Source of the DNA: Allobrachymonas chironomi DSM 19884 | GTDB taxonomy: Bacteria > Pseudomonadota > Gammaproteobacteria > Burkholderiales > Burkholderiaceae_C | Direction: 5' to 3' | Assembly: GCF_000374625.1 (NCBI RefSeq) | Contig: NZ_KB894767.1 | Coordinates: forward strand, 124,001 to 188,000 | DNA: 64,000 nucleotides | Part shown: in pieces, positions 56,664-64,000 of the stretch | Layout of the letters: every line of letters starts with the position of its first letter | Position numbering within the stretch: the first letter of the stretch is position 1 | The notes under the pieces: model-generated | What the model saw: the letters and a program-made list of their open reading frames with translations, nothing else | What the model was told of the DNA's origin: nothing | Databases searched by the model: none | Program-made: the position numbers and the translations under genes

Positions 56664-59242
56664 GCGGTAGCGCGCGACGCATGCCATTCTGGCAGCTCGG
56701 CTGGCGCAACCTGTGGCGCGATGTGCGATCGGGCGAGCTCGGCATGCTGGTACTGGCCGTGCTGCTGGCAGTGGCGGCGCTGACAGCCGTCGCCTTCTTT
56801 TCCGATCGTCTGGATCGTGCGCTGCAGCGTGATGCGGCACAGCTGCTCGGCGGTGATGTGGTGGTCAGCGCGGACCAGCCGATTCCGCCAGCGTTTGCAC
56901 AGCAGGCGCAGGATCTTGGCTTGCGCCATACCAAGACGCTGACATTCCCGACCATGGCGCGTGTGGCGCCGGCACAGGGCATGACAGCGCGGCTGGTATC
57001 GCTCAAGGCAGTGGACCAGGGCTATCCGCTGATCGGTCAGGTGCGCGTGAGTGATGATCCGGCCTGGCAGGCCGGCATGCCTGACAGCGGAATGCGCCAG
57101 GGGCCGGCTGCCGGCGAGGCCTGGGCCGAACCGGCGCTGTTTGATGCGCTTGGCCTGCGTCCCGGTGACACGCTGATGCTGGGCGAGAGTGCCTTCCGCC
57201 TGAGCCGGGTGCTGACGCTGGAGCCGGACCAGGGCAACAGCCTGGTGAGTTTTGCGCCGCGCGTGATGATCCACGCCGCCGATTTGCCGGCCACCGGGCT
57301 GGTACAGCCGGCCAGCCGCATCCGCTACCGTCTGCCGCTGGCAGGCCCGGAGACGGCGGTGCAGGCCTATGTGCAGTGGGCCGAGGCGCAGCTCGGGCAG
57401 CAGGACATGCGTGGTATCGAGCTGCGCACGCTGGATCAGGATGGCGGCAACCCCCAGCTGCAGAAGACGCTGGACCGTGCCGGCAATTTCCTGAATCTGG
57501 TGGCGTTGCTGGCGGCCCTGCTGAGTGCTGTGGCAGTGGCTCTGGCCGCACGCGCCTTTGCGGCCCGCCATCTGGACGATTGCGCCATCTTGCGTGTGCT
57601 GGGCGTGCGTCAGCGCACCATGGCGGCGGCCTACACGATGGAGTTTGTGCTGTTGGGCCTGCTCGGCAGCGTGCTGGGGCTGCTGCTGGGCTATCTGGTG
57701 CACCTGGGCTTTGCCAGCCTGCTGGCCGGACTGGTCAAGACCACGCTGCCGCCGGCCGGCTGGCAGCCGCTGCTGCTCGGTTTGGGCGTGGGATTGACGC
57801 TGCTGCTGGCCTTTGGCCTGCCGCCGGTGCTGCAGCTGTCGGGTACGCCGCCGCTGCGCGTGATCCGGCGCGAGGTTGGACAGCTCAAGCCGGCGTCGTT
57901 GCTGACAGTAGTGCTGGGCGTGGGCGGTTTTGCGCTCTTGCTGCTAGCCAGCAGCAGTGACCGCCAGCTGGGACTGATCGCCGTTGCCGGTTTTGGCCTG
58001 GCGGTGCTGCTGTTTGCCGTACTGGCCTGGCTGGTGCTGTGGGCGCTGCGTCGCCTGCTGCAGTCGGCCATCGGCGAGCGCCTGCCGCGCTGGCTGGCGA
58101 TGGCGCTGCGCCAGCTCACGGTGCGGCCGTGGCGCGCCGTGATCCAGGTCAGCAGCCTGGCACTGGGGCTGCTGTCCTTGCTGCTGCTGGTGCTGGTGCG
58201 TACCGATCTGGTCGATGGCTGGCAGCAGGTCACGCCGGCCGATGCCCCCAACCGTTTTGTCATCAACATCATGCCGGACCAGGCCGGTGCCTTTCGCCAG
58301 GCGCTGCTGGCTGCTGGCGTGACCCAGTTTGACTGGTATCCGATGGTGCGTGGCCGGCTGGTGGCGGTCAATGGCCGGCAGGTCAGCCCGGAGCATTTTG
58401 CCGAGGATCGCGCACGCCGGCTGGTGGATCGCGAATTCAACCTGAGCTACAGCGCCGAGCCGCCAGCGCACAATCCGATTGTGGCCGGCCAATGGCAGTC
58501 CGGCGAGGCCGACGGCATCAGCATGGAGCAGGGCATCATGGACACGCTGGGGCTCAGGCTGGGTGACCGGCTGCAGTTCGACATGGGTGGCGTGTTGCGC
58601 GAAGCGCGCATCAGCTCGGTGCGGCAGGTGGATTGGGCCTCCATGCATGTCAACTTCTTTGCCATGTTCCCGCAGGCGTCGTTGGGCGACGAGCTGGCGG
58701 TGACCTGGATCACCGCCTATCGCAACCCGCCTGCCGTGGCGGGTCAGCCCAGTCTGGACACGCAACTGCTGCAGACTTTTCCCAATGTGACCCAGATCGA
58801 CATGAGCAGCACGATCCAGCAACTGCAGCGCGTGCTGGCGCAGGTGATTCGCGCCGTGGAACTGTTGTTCGGTTTTGGCCTGATGGCCGGGGTGGTGGTG
58901 CTGTTTGCCATGATCGGTGCCTCGCGCGAGGAGCGTGCGCGCGACATGGCCATCATGCGTGCCATCGGTGCCAGCCGCGGCCTGCTGGCGCGCATCCAGA
59001 GCGCCGAACTGATCGGCAGCGGTGCCCTGGCCGGCCTGCTCGCCAGCGTGGTGGCGCTGGTGCTGGCCTGGATTCTGGCGCAGCAGGTGTTCGGTTTTGC
59101 CTGGGTGCCGATCCCGTGGATCGTGCCGGTGGGCATGCTCGCGGGAGCGATACTGGCCTGGGCCGCCGGCTGGTGGAGTTTGCGCGGACTGCTGTCACGA
59201 CCGGTGGTGGACACGCTGCGCAGCGTGCAAGAGGAAGGATGA
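56660..59242 (+). CDS. FtsX-type ABC transporter permease (YbbP-like), no ATPase nearby
   Basis: Membrane protein of 860 residues with an N-terminal helix (~25-48), a periplasmic MacB-like domain, a first FtsX block (~275-425), further helices around 415-480 with a second periplasmic region, and a second FtsX block near the C-terminus (~725-860). This matches E. coli YbbP, which works with the YbbA ATPase, and the LolC/E-MacB superfamily. No ABC ATPase gene lies next to it, which is unusual for this family. Start ATG 56660 overlaps the mutarotase stop; the stop overlaps the globin gene. Confidence 0.9.
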   Translation: MSGSARRMPFWQLGWRNLWRDVRSGELGMLVLAVLLAVAALTAVAFFSDRLDRALQRDAAQLLGGDVVVSADQPIPPAFAQQAQDLGLRHTKTLTFPTMARVAPAQGMTARLVSLKAVDQGYPLIGQVRVSDDPAWQAGMPDSGMRQGPAAGEAWAEPALFDALGLRPGDTLMLGESAFRLSRVLTLEPDQGNSLVSFAPRVMIHAADLPATGLVQPASRIRYRLPLAGPETAVQAYVQWAEAQLGQQDMRGIELRTLDQDGGNPQLQKTLDRAGNFLNLVALLAALLSAVAVALAARAFAARHLDDCAILRVLGVRQRTMAAAYTMEFVLLGLLGSVLGLLLGYLVHLGFASLLAGLVKTTLPPAGWQPLLLGLGVGLTLLLAFGLPPVLQLSGTPPLRVIRREVGQLKPASLLTVVLGVGGFALLLLASSSDRQLGLIAVAGFGLAVLLFAVLAWLVLWALRRLLQSAIGERLPRWLAMALRQLTVRPWRAVIQVSSLALGLLSLLLLVLVRTDLVDGWQQVTPADAPNRFVINIMPDQAGAFRQALLAAGVTQFDWYPMVRGRLVAVNGRQVSPEHFAEDRARRLVDREFNLSYSAEPPAHNPIVAGQWQSGEADGISMEQGIMDTLGLRLGDRLQFDMGGVLREARISSVRQVDWASMHVNFFAMFPQASLGDELAVTWITAYRNPPAVAGQPSLDTQLLQTFPNVTQIDMSSTIQQLQRVLAQVIRAVELLFGFGLMAGVVVLFAMIGASREERARDMAIMRAIGASRGLLARIQSAELIGSGALAGLLASVVALVLAWILAQQVFGFAWVPIPWIVPVGMLAGAILAWAAGWWSLRGLLSRPVVDTLRSVQEEG

Positions 59243-59661
59243 AAGACAAGAGCATGACGCAGCAACAACAGCAACAGCAGCCCGCAACGGTGTTCGACTG
59301 GCTGGGCGGAGAAGCCGGGATCCGGCAACTGGTGACACGCTTCTATGACCTGATGGACCTGGAGCCGGCATACCGCGCATTGCGCGAGGTACATGGCACG
59401 GATCTGGAGCGGGCGCGCCAGCACCTGTTCTGGTTCCTGTGCGGCTGGAGTGGCGGCCCGGATTACTTTGTCGAGCGCTTTGGCCATCCGCGCCTCAAGG
59501 CGCGGCACCTGCCGTACCGGATCGGTATCCTGGAGCGCGACCAGTGGGTGGCCTGCATGGACCAGGCCATGGGCGAGGTCGGCATCGATCCGGCGCTGCA
59601 TGCGCGGCTCAACCAGAGCTTTTTCCAGACTGCCGACTGGATGCGCAACGTTGGCGCGTAA
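59239..59661 (+). CDS. Group II truncated haemoglobin
   Basis: Haem protein of 140 residues. The globin core has the distal FYDLMD region, HLFWFLCGWSGG, the proximal histidine in RLKARHLPYRIG and the tryptophan of group II at QWVACMDQAM. Such globins handle oxygen or nitric oxide. The N-terminus has a run of seven Gln (59260-59280). GAGGAAGG and ATG overlap the permease stop, so translation is coupled. An ATG at 59254 is an alternative start. Confidence 0.92.
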   Translation: MKDKSMTQQQQQQQPATVFDWLGGEAGIRQLVTRFYDLMDLEPAYRALREVHGTDLERARQHLFWFLCGWSGGPDYFVERFGHPRLKARHLPYRIGILERDQWVACMDQAMGEVGIDPALHARLNQSFFQTADWMRNVGA

Positions 59662-59664
59662 GCC

Positions 59665-60324
59665 TCAGTACGGATGCGCCGCCGGAGCCAGCAGCACGAT
59701 CAGCGCACCGGCCCCGCCATCATTGGGGCGTGCCTGGACAAAGGCCAGCACCTCCTTTTTTTGCACCAGCCAGCCATAGGTCTTGTGCTTGATGATCGAT
59801 CGCTTGCCCGGTGATCCCAGTCCCTTGCCGGTGATCACGCGCACGCAGCGCACTCCCTGGCGCTGGCACTCGCGGATGAAGGCGCCGAGCGTTTCGCGCG
59901 CGCCGTCGCGGCGCAGCCCGTGCAGATCCAGCTGGCGCTGCACGCTCCAGTAGCCCTTGCGCAGCTTCTGCACCACATCCGGCCCGACACCGGGCTGACG
60001 GTAGCTCAGGCGGTCATCGGTTTCCAGCATGCTGCTGATGTCGATCTCGTCGCTGAGCGATTCCAGCAGCACCGATTGCTGATCACGCTCGCGCTGCAGC
60101 GGCCGTGGCTGTGCCGGGGCAGGGCGCAGGTCGATGCGCTGGTGATGGTGTTGCGGCAGTGGCGTGACCGGCCCGATGGCCTGGGCAAACACGTGGCCGG
60201 CCGATGGCTGGCGTCGCCGTGCGGCCTCTTCTTCGCGGGCGCGATGCCGGGCCTGTTCGCGCCGCTCTTCCAGGATGGTCTTGAGCTGCTTCAGCTCATG
60301 CAGGGAACCGACTCCGTACTTCAT
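59665..60324 (-). CDS. Smr-domain protein
   Basis: Protein of 219 residues with an N-terminal coiled, Arg/Glu-rich part (~5-40), a linker, and a C-terminal Smr domain (~130-215) with QLDLHGLRRDGARETL and VRVITGKGLGS. The Smr domain is the nicking endonuclease module also found in MutS2; stand-alone versions act in DNA or RNA metabolism. It converges with the globin gene with only three bases between stops. Specific role unknown. Confidence 0.88.
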   Translation of the reverse strand: MKYGVGSLHELKQLKTILEERREQARHRAREEEAARRRQPSAGHVFAQAIGPVTPLPQHHHQRIDLRPAPAQPRPLQRERDQQSVLLESLSDEIDISSMLETDDRLSYRQPGVGPDVVQKLRKGYWSVQRQLDLHGLRRDGARETLGAFIRECQRQGVRCVRVITGKGLGSPGKRSIIKHKTYGWLVQKKEVLAFVQARPNDGGAGALIVLLAPAAHPY

Positions 60325-60342
60325 GATGGGGAGAGTATCGCA

Positions 60343-60795
60343 TCAGCCGTCCAGACTGGCGCTCCAGCGCGATCCCCAACCGGACGCGGCATCCGGGTTT
60401 TCGCGTGCCTGCTGCAGCTGGCGGCGGTCCCGCTTGGTCGGGCGGCCGTGCTGGATGGCATGGGCCGGTTCGGCAGCATAGTGGCGCTGCTCGGCCAGCG
60501 CCGTGCGCAGGGCGATGCTGTCGGCAGTTTCCTGGTACAGCTGTTGTGCCTCGGGCGCCGGGCCACGTCGCGGTGACAGGCCCTGCACGATCACGGTGCG
60601 CGTGCAGTAGCCCTGTCGCAGGCTGATCCGGTCACCCACCTTGATGTCGCGTGCCGGCTTGCAGTCCTGGTCGTTGACGCGCACGCGGCCCTTGTGGATT
60701 TCGTCAACCGCCAGCGCACGCGTCTTGTAGAAACGCGCAGCCCAGAGCCACTTGTCGATGCGCATGCGGTCATTCGTCGGGGAGGTCTCGTGCAT
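60343..60795 (-). CDS. hslR: S4 RNA-binding protein, Hsp15/HslR-like
   Basis: Protein of 150 residues with an N-terminal S4 domain (~11-70, RIDKWLWAARFYKTRALAVDEI and GRVRVNDQDCKPARDIKVGD) and a basic C-terminal tail. E. coli Hsp15 binds free 50S subunits carrying nascent chains after heat shock. Length (133 in E. coli) and order of features fit. Start may be ATG 60795 or 60765 (MRIDKWL). It lies 18 bases before the Smr gene on the same strand. Confidence 0.88.
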   Translation of the reverse strand: MHETSPTNDRMRIDKWLWAARFYKTRALAVDEIHKGRVRVNDQDCKPARDIKVGDRISLRQGYCTRTVIVQGLSPRRGPAPEAQQLYQETADSIALRTALAEQRHYAAEPAHAIQHGRPTKRDRRQLQQARENPDAASGWGSRWSASLDG

Positions 60796-60931
60796 AGGGG
60801 CAAATATCCAGTCGATCCGGTCTACAGCTTAGCGAAAAATCCTGTCCGCTCCAGGAAAATCCGGCCTGTTACGGAAAGCTTGCGGGATTCCACTACCATG
60901 GGGGCATCGTTTCTGAAACCAAGCCTTCAGC

Positions 60932-62026
60932 ATGAGCAACACCAAGCCCCAGCCCCAGCACCAGCCTGATCAAACCCGATGCATCAACCTGGCCCTGCAG
61001 GGCGGCGGCTCGCATGGTGCCTTTACCTGGGGCGTTCTGGACTGCCTGCTGGAAGATGGCCGGCTGGAGTTTGGCGGTATCAGCGGCGCCAGTGCCGGCG
61101 CCGTGAATGCGGTGGCGGTAGCGCACGGTCTGGCCATCGGTGCCCGTGATGGTGTCGATGGCCGGCAGCTGGCGCGCAACAAGCTCAACAGCATCTGGCG
61201 CAGCGTGATGGCCACTGGCACCGTGAGCAGCCTCAGCGGCAACCTGGGCAATGTGCTGTCCTTCTGGTCGCTGCTGCCCGATCCGGGCCGCATGCTGGGC
61301 AATGCGCTGATGCAGTTCACCTCGCCCTACAGCATGAATCCGCTGGACCTGAACCCGCTGCGTGCGCTGCTGGGCCGCGAAATCGATTTCGATGCGATCC
61401 GCGCCCACCGCAACGGCCCCAAGCTGTTCATCTCGGCTACCGAGGTCAGCTCCGGCAAGGCCGAGATCTTCACCAGCAAGGAGATCACGCTGTCCACCGT
61501 GGTGGCATCCACCTGCCTGCCGCAGGTCTACCAGGCGGTCACCATCGATGACCGCGCCTACTGGGATGGCGGCTATGTGGCGAATCCGCCGATCACGCCG
61601 CTGATTGCGCAGTGCCGTCCGGCCGACATCCTGCTGGTGCAGATCAGTCCGCTCACGCGTGCCGGCGTGCCGACCACGCCTTCGGCCATCATGGACCGCA
61701 TCAACGAGATCACATTCAACACCAATCTGCTGTCGCAGATGCAGATGGTGAGCTTCATCAACCGCCTGATCGACGAAGGCAAGCTGCAGGAGCCCGAGTA
61801 CCGGAAGGTGCTGTTCCACCGTATTGATGGCGGCGAGATGATGCACAATTTCGGCGCCTACTCGCAGGGCAGCACCGACACGGTGATGATGCAGCAGCTG
61901 TTTGACCTGGGGCGCAGCCAGGCGGCGGCCTGGCTGAAGAAGAACTTTGGCGCACTCGGCGTCAAGAGCAGCGTCAATATCCGCCGTGACTACGAGGACG
62001 ACAACGCCGTGAGCATGCGCTGCTGA
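60932..62026 (+). CDS. Patatin-like phospholipase
   Basis: Patatin-family hydrolase of 364 residues. The oxyanion motif LQGGGSHGAFTWGVL, the nucleophile elbow GISGASAGAVNA (Ser54 in GASAG) and the catalytic Asp in YWDGGYVANPP give the Ser-Asp dyad. No signal peptide, so cytoplasmic or secreted by another route. Related proteins act on phospholipids or PHA. Flanked by a convergent ppsR gene and a minus-strand S4 gene, so it is probably transcribed alone. Confidence 0.9.
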   Translation: MSNTKPQPQHQPDQTRCINLALQGGGSHGAFTWGVLDCLLEDGRLEFGGISGASAGAVNAVAVAHGLAIGARDGVDGRQLARNKLNSIWRSVMATGTVSSLSGNLGNVLSFWSLLPDPGRMLGNALMQFTSPYSMNPLDLNPLRALLGREIDFDAIRAHRNGPKLFISATEVSSGKAEIFTSKEITLSTVVASTCLPQVYQAVTIDDRAYWDGGYVANPPITPLIAQCRPADILLVQISPLTRAGVPTTPSAIMDRINEITFNTNLLSQMQMVSFINRLIDEGKLQEPEYRKVLFHRIDGGEMMHNFGAYSQGSTDTVMMQQLFDLGRSQAAAWLKKNFGALGVKSSVNIRRDYEDDNAVSMRC

Positions 62027-62035
62027 AGCCGCCGC

Positions 62036-62057
62036 GCGCCGGGCAGGGCGCCGGCGC
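62036..62057. terminator. GC-rich hairpin between patatin and ppsR genes
   Basis: GCGCCGG (62036-62042) pairs with CCGGCGC (62051-62057). It lies between convergent genes, but no T-run follows on either strand. Confidence 0.35.
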
Positions 62058-62906
62058 TTACAGATCGGCCTGGTGCAGCTCCAGTTCCTGCAGGATGGTG
62101 GTGGCGATTTCCTCGATCGACTTGGTGGTGGTCGACAGCCAGCGCACGCCGGCGCGGCGCATCATCGATTCGGCGGCGGCCACTTCGGCGCGGCAGTTGG
62201 CCAGATCGGCGTAGCGCGAGTTGGGGCGGCGCTCGTTGCGGATCTCGCTCAGGCGCTCGGGCTGAATCGTCAGGCCGAACAGCTTGCTCTTGTAGGGCAT
62301 CAGTGCCGGCGGCAGCTGCATGCGCTCGAAGTCTTCCGGGATCAGCGGGTAGTTGGCGACCTTGAGACCGTGCTGCATGGCCAGATACAGTGATGTTGGC
62401 GTCTTGCCGCTGCGACTGACCCCGATCAGGATCACATCCGCCTGCGACAAGTCACGGCTCGTCTGGCCGTCATCGTGCATCAGGCTGTAGTTGATGGCAT
62501 CGATGCGCGCGCGGTAGGTATCGCTCTTGCTGACATCGGAGAAGCGGCCGACGCGGTGGTGCGACTTGACACCAAATTCCGCTTCCAGCGGGTTGATGAA
62601 CATGGAGAACATGTCCATCACCATGGCGTTGCAGGCCTCGTTGATGCGCTTGACGATCTCGTTGTTGACCAGCGTCATGAACACCACCGGGCGCACGCCG
62701 TCCTTCTCGTGCACGGCATTGATCTGGGCGATCACCTTGTCGGCCTTTTCCAGCGTGTCGACAAAGGGCACGCGCACCTGGCGTGCCGGCATGTCGAACT
62801 GGGCCATGATGGCCTTGCCGAACGTCTCGGCAGTGATGGCGGTACCGTCGGAGAGGTAGACCACGGTGCGTTGCGGCTTGTTGTCGTTCGGGGCAGAGAA
62901 AGGCAT
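62058..62906 (-). CDS. ppsR: Pyruvate/phosphate dikinase or PEP synthase regulatory protein
   Basis: Bifunctional kinase/pyrophosphorylase of 282 residues (DUF299) that inactivates and reactivates PEP synthase by ADP-dependent threonine phosphorylation. N-terminal VYLSDGTAITAETFGKAIM, the P-loop VILIGVSRSGKTPTSLYLA (~155-173) and the C-terminal SKLFGLTIQPERL and NSRYADLANC segments match the family. Named for its known partner class; ppsA is not in the window. Followed on the minus strand by nothing close; upstream is an unknown gene in the same direction. Confidence 0.93.
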   Translation of the reverse strand: MPFSAPNDNKPQRTVVYLSDGTAITAETFGKAIMAQFDMPARQVRVPFVDTLEKADKVIAQINAVHEKDGVRPVVFMTLVNNEIVKRINEACNAMVMDMFSMFINPLEAEFGVKSHHRVGRFSDVSKSDTYRARIDAINYSLMHDDGQTSRDLSQADVILIGVSRSGKTPTSLYLAMQHGLKVANYPLIPEDFERMQLPPALMPYKSKLFGLTIQPERLSEIRNERRPNSRYADLANCRAEVAAAESMMRRAGVRWLSTTTKSIEEIATTILQELELHQADL

Positions 62907-62913
62907 GGGGCAC

Positions 62914-63510
62914 TCAGTTCAGGTACTTGGGACGTTCGAGATTATCCAGCGGGTTGCTGTCGGTGTCGGATTTGACCGGTGCTGTCGTGGCCGGGGCGGT
63001 CGGATCGGGCAGATCCCAGCCGGAGCGGCCAAGGGCGGCATCCAGCATCGACATGCAGGCGTGCAGGGTTTTTTCATCCAGCTCGATCGCCCACTGGCGC
63101 GCCTGACGCTGGTCGTCGGGCTTTTCCTGCAGCGAAATCTTCAGCCGCTTCTGCTTGGGTAGCGGCTGCATCTGCACGGTGTGTACCAGCAGCGGATCGT
63201 CGTTGGCCGAGGTGGCGGCAAAGGGCTTGCTGAAATCGGCCTTTTGCCGGACTTCCTCGCGCTTCAGGTCGGACAGCATCTGGCGCGTATCGGCACTGGC
63301 CAGGGCCACGCTGGAAGCCGCGGTACCGTGCAGCGCCTGCAGTTGCGAAACATGATCGGTGACGACCTCGTTCAGGCGTGGCCACAGGCCGAGGCAGAGC
63401 CGGCGCGTCAGCCAGGCCGATTGCTCGCCGGCATCATCGGTAAAGTTGACACGCCAGAGGATGCGGTCTTGCAGCGCATCATAAAGAATGCTGATCTGAT
63501 GGACATTCAT
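62914..63510 (-). CDS. Unrecognised protein
   Basis: I do not recognise this 198-residue protein. It begins MNVHQISILYDALQDRILWR, has a probably folded middle with strands (LLVHTVQMQPLPKQKRLKIS, AIELDEKTLHACMSMLDAAL) and an Ala/Thr/Pro-rich end. No signal peptide or membrane helix is seen. It sits seven bases upstream of ppsR on the same strand and is divergent from clpB. An in-frame ATG at 63516 would add two residues. Confidence 0.75.
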   Translation of the reverse strand: MNVHQISILYDALQDRILWRVNFTDDAGEQSAWLTRRLCLGLWPRLNEVVTDHVSQLQALHGTAASSVALASADTRQMLSDLKREEVRQKADFSKPFAATSANDDPLLVHTVQMQPLPKQKRLKISLQEKPDDQRQARQWAIELDEKTLHACMSMLDAALGRSGWDLPDPTAPATTAPVKSDTDSNPLDNLERPKYLN

Positions 63511-63580
63511 GGGCAATCAGGCAGGAGCAGTCATGGATAAGGCACAGTGTAACCGTGCGTGAGCAATACCCGCGTACTCT

Positions 63581-63608
63581 CTTGAAACCCGGAGATTCAT
63601 ACGTACAT
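63581..63608 (+). promoter_or_regulatory. Predicted heat-shock (sigma-32) promoter of clpB
   Basis: CTTGAAA at 63581-63587 matches the sigma-32 -35 box. CGTACAT at 63602-63608, 14 bases later, is a partial match to the CCCCAT -10 box. It lies about 30 bases before the clpB ribosome-binding site. Confidence 0.45.
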
Positions 63609-63636
63609 GGGATGCATTGAAGGAGGATACTTTCCT

Positions 63637-64000
63637 ATGCGACTAGACAAACTGACAACCAAGTTCCAGGAAGCCCTGTCCGACGCGCAAAGCATGGCGC
63701 TCGGCAAGGACCATGCCTATATCGAACCCGCCCACCTGGTGCTGGCCATGCTGCGCCAGGACGATGGCCCGCGCGCGCTGCTGCAGCGCGCCGGCGTCAA
63801 CGTGCCCGGCCTGCTGGCCGCCGCCGAAGGCGTGGTCAACCGCCTGCCCCAGGTACAGGGGCAGGAACAGGTGCAGGTCGGCCCCGATCTGGCCCGCCTG
63901 CTGCAGGCCACCGAAAAAGAGGCCATCAAGCGCGGTGACCAGTTCATTGCCAGCGAACTGTTCCTGCTGGCCCTGGCCGATGCCAAGGGCAGCGCTGGTG
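63637..64000 (+). CDS. clpB: ATP-dependent disaggregase ClpB, 3' part outside window
   Basis: First 121 codons of ClpB, the Hsp100 disaggregase working with DnaK. MRLDKLTTKFQEALSDAQSM and the EPAHLVLAMLRQDDG segment are the ClpB N-domain (ClpN repeats), and the frame stays open to the window edge. AAGGAGGA lies nine bases before ATG 63637, downstream of a heat-shock-type promoter. The AAA+ domains are outside the window, so the name rests on the N-domain. Confidence 0.93.
   Translation, partial: MRLDKLTTKFQEALSDAQSMALGKDHAYIEPAHLVLAMLRQDDGPRALLQRAGVNVPGLLAAAEGVVNRLPQVQGQEQVQVGPDLARLLQATEKEAIKRGDQFIASELFLLALADAKGSAG

Overview
The window is a GC-rich, gene-dense chromosomal segment of a betaproteobacterium, most likely order Burkholderiales; the family cannot be fixed by eye. 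The assignment rests on the gene sets and their order (petABC-sspAB, ubiE-Tim44-ubiJ-ubiB, fmdB-aspS, gpmA-ctpA-moeB type gene, rhodanese-grxC-secB-gpsA, DUF3460-scpA, ABC pair-ibaG-murA-hisGD) and on the short-form HisG. Nearly everything is housekeeping. I see no insertion sequence, prophage, CRISPR array, rRNA or origin, and no gene-free stretch longer than 300 bases. Both window edges cut a gene: carB at the left, clpB at the right.

Layout. 1-3.9 kb: carB (5' end missing), greA behind its own promoter and leader terminator, a DUF4149 membrane protein. 4-12 kb: a DegS-type protease (minus), then Nif3-like protein-pdxA, mscL (minus), petABC for the cytochrome bc1 complex, sspA-sspB, tRNA-Thr(TGT). 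12-19.7 kb: dnaX with a nine-A slippery run, ybaB, recR, a DUF971 protein, ubiE, a Tim44-domain protein, ubiJ and ubiB. 19.8-25.6 kb: a sodium/solute symporter, fmdB, aspS, an endonuclease-fold protein, folE and a BLUF blue-light receptor. 25.7-30 kb: a minus-strand envelope stress-type cluster (unknown protein, YqjE/holin-like, DUF883/ElaB-like), then a CHASE3 histidine kinase, a divergent NarL-type regulator and a stand-alone receiver. 30-37.6 kb: moeB-like, ctpA, gpmA (minus); rhodanese, grxC, secB, gpsA (plus); scpA and DUF3460 (minus); a SmpA/BamE-type lipoprotein. 37.6-43.3 kb: two tandem SulP transporters behind metG (minus). 43.5-56 kb: apbC, an ABC exporter, ibaG, murA and a rearranged histidine locus (hisG, hisD, then a methyltransferase-regulatory protein, sodC and hisC on the minus strand, then hisB, hisH, hisA). 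55.8-64 kb: a sugar-phosphate mutarotase, a lone FtsX-type permease and a truncated haemoglobin in one overlapping run; Smr and S4 proteins; a patatin; ppsR; an unknown protein; clpB.

The genes serve respiration (petABC, ubiquinone genes), translation and protein quality control (aspS, metG, sspB, secB, clpB, proteases), DNA maintenance (dnaX, recR, scpA), envelope synthesis (murA, gpsA) and histidine biosynthesis. The points worth a second look are the rearranged his locus that also lacks hisF, the dnaX frameshift site, the greA leader, the folE-BLUF pair, the two-component trio, a Fur-like box before the Tim44 gene, the tandem SulP pair, and the permease-globin run. I did not find a clear previously undescribed defence or mobile system.
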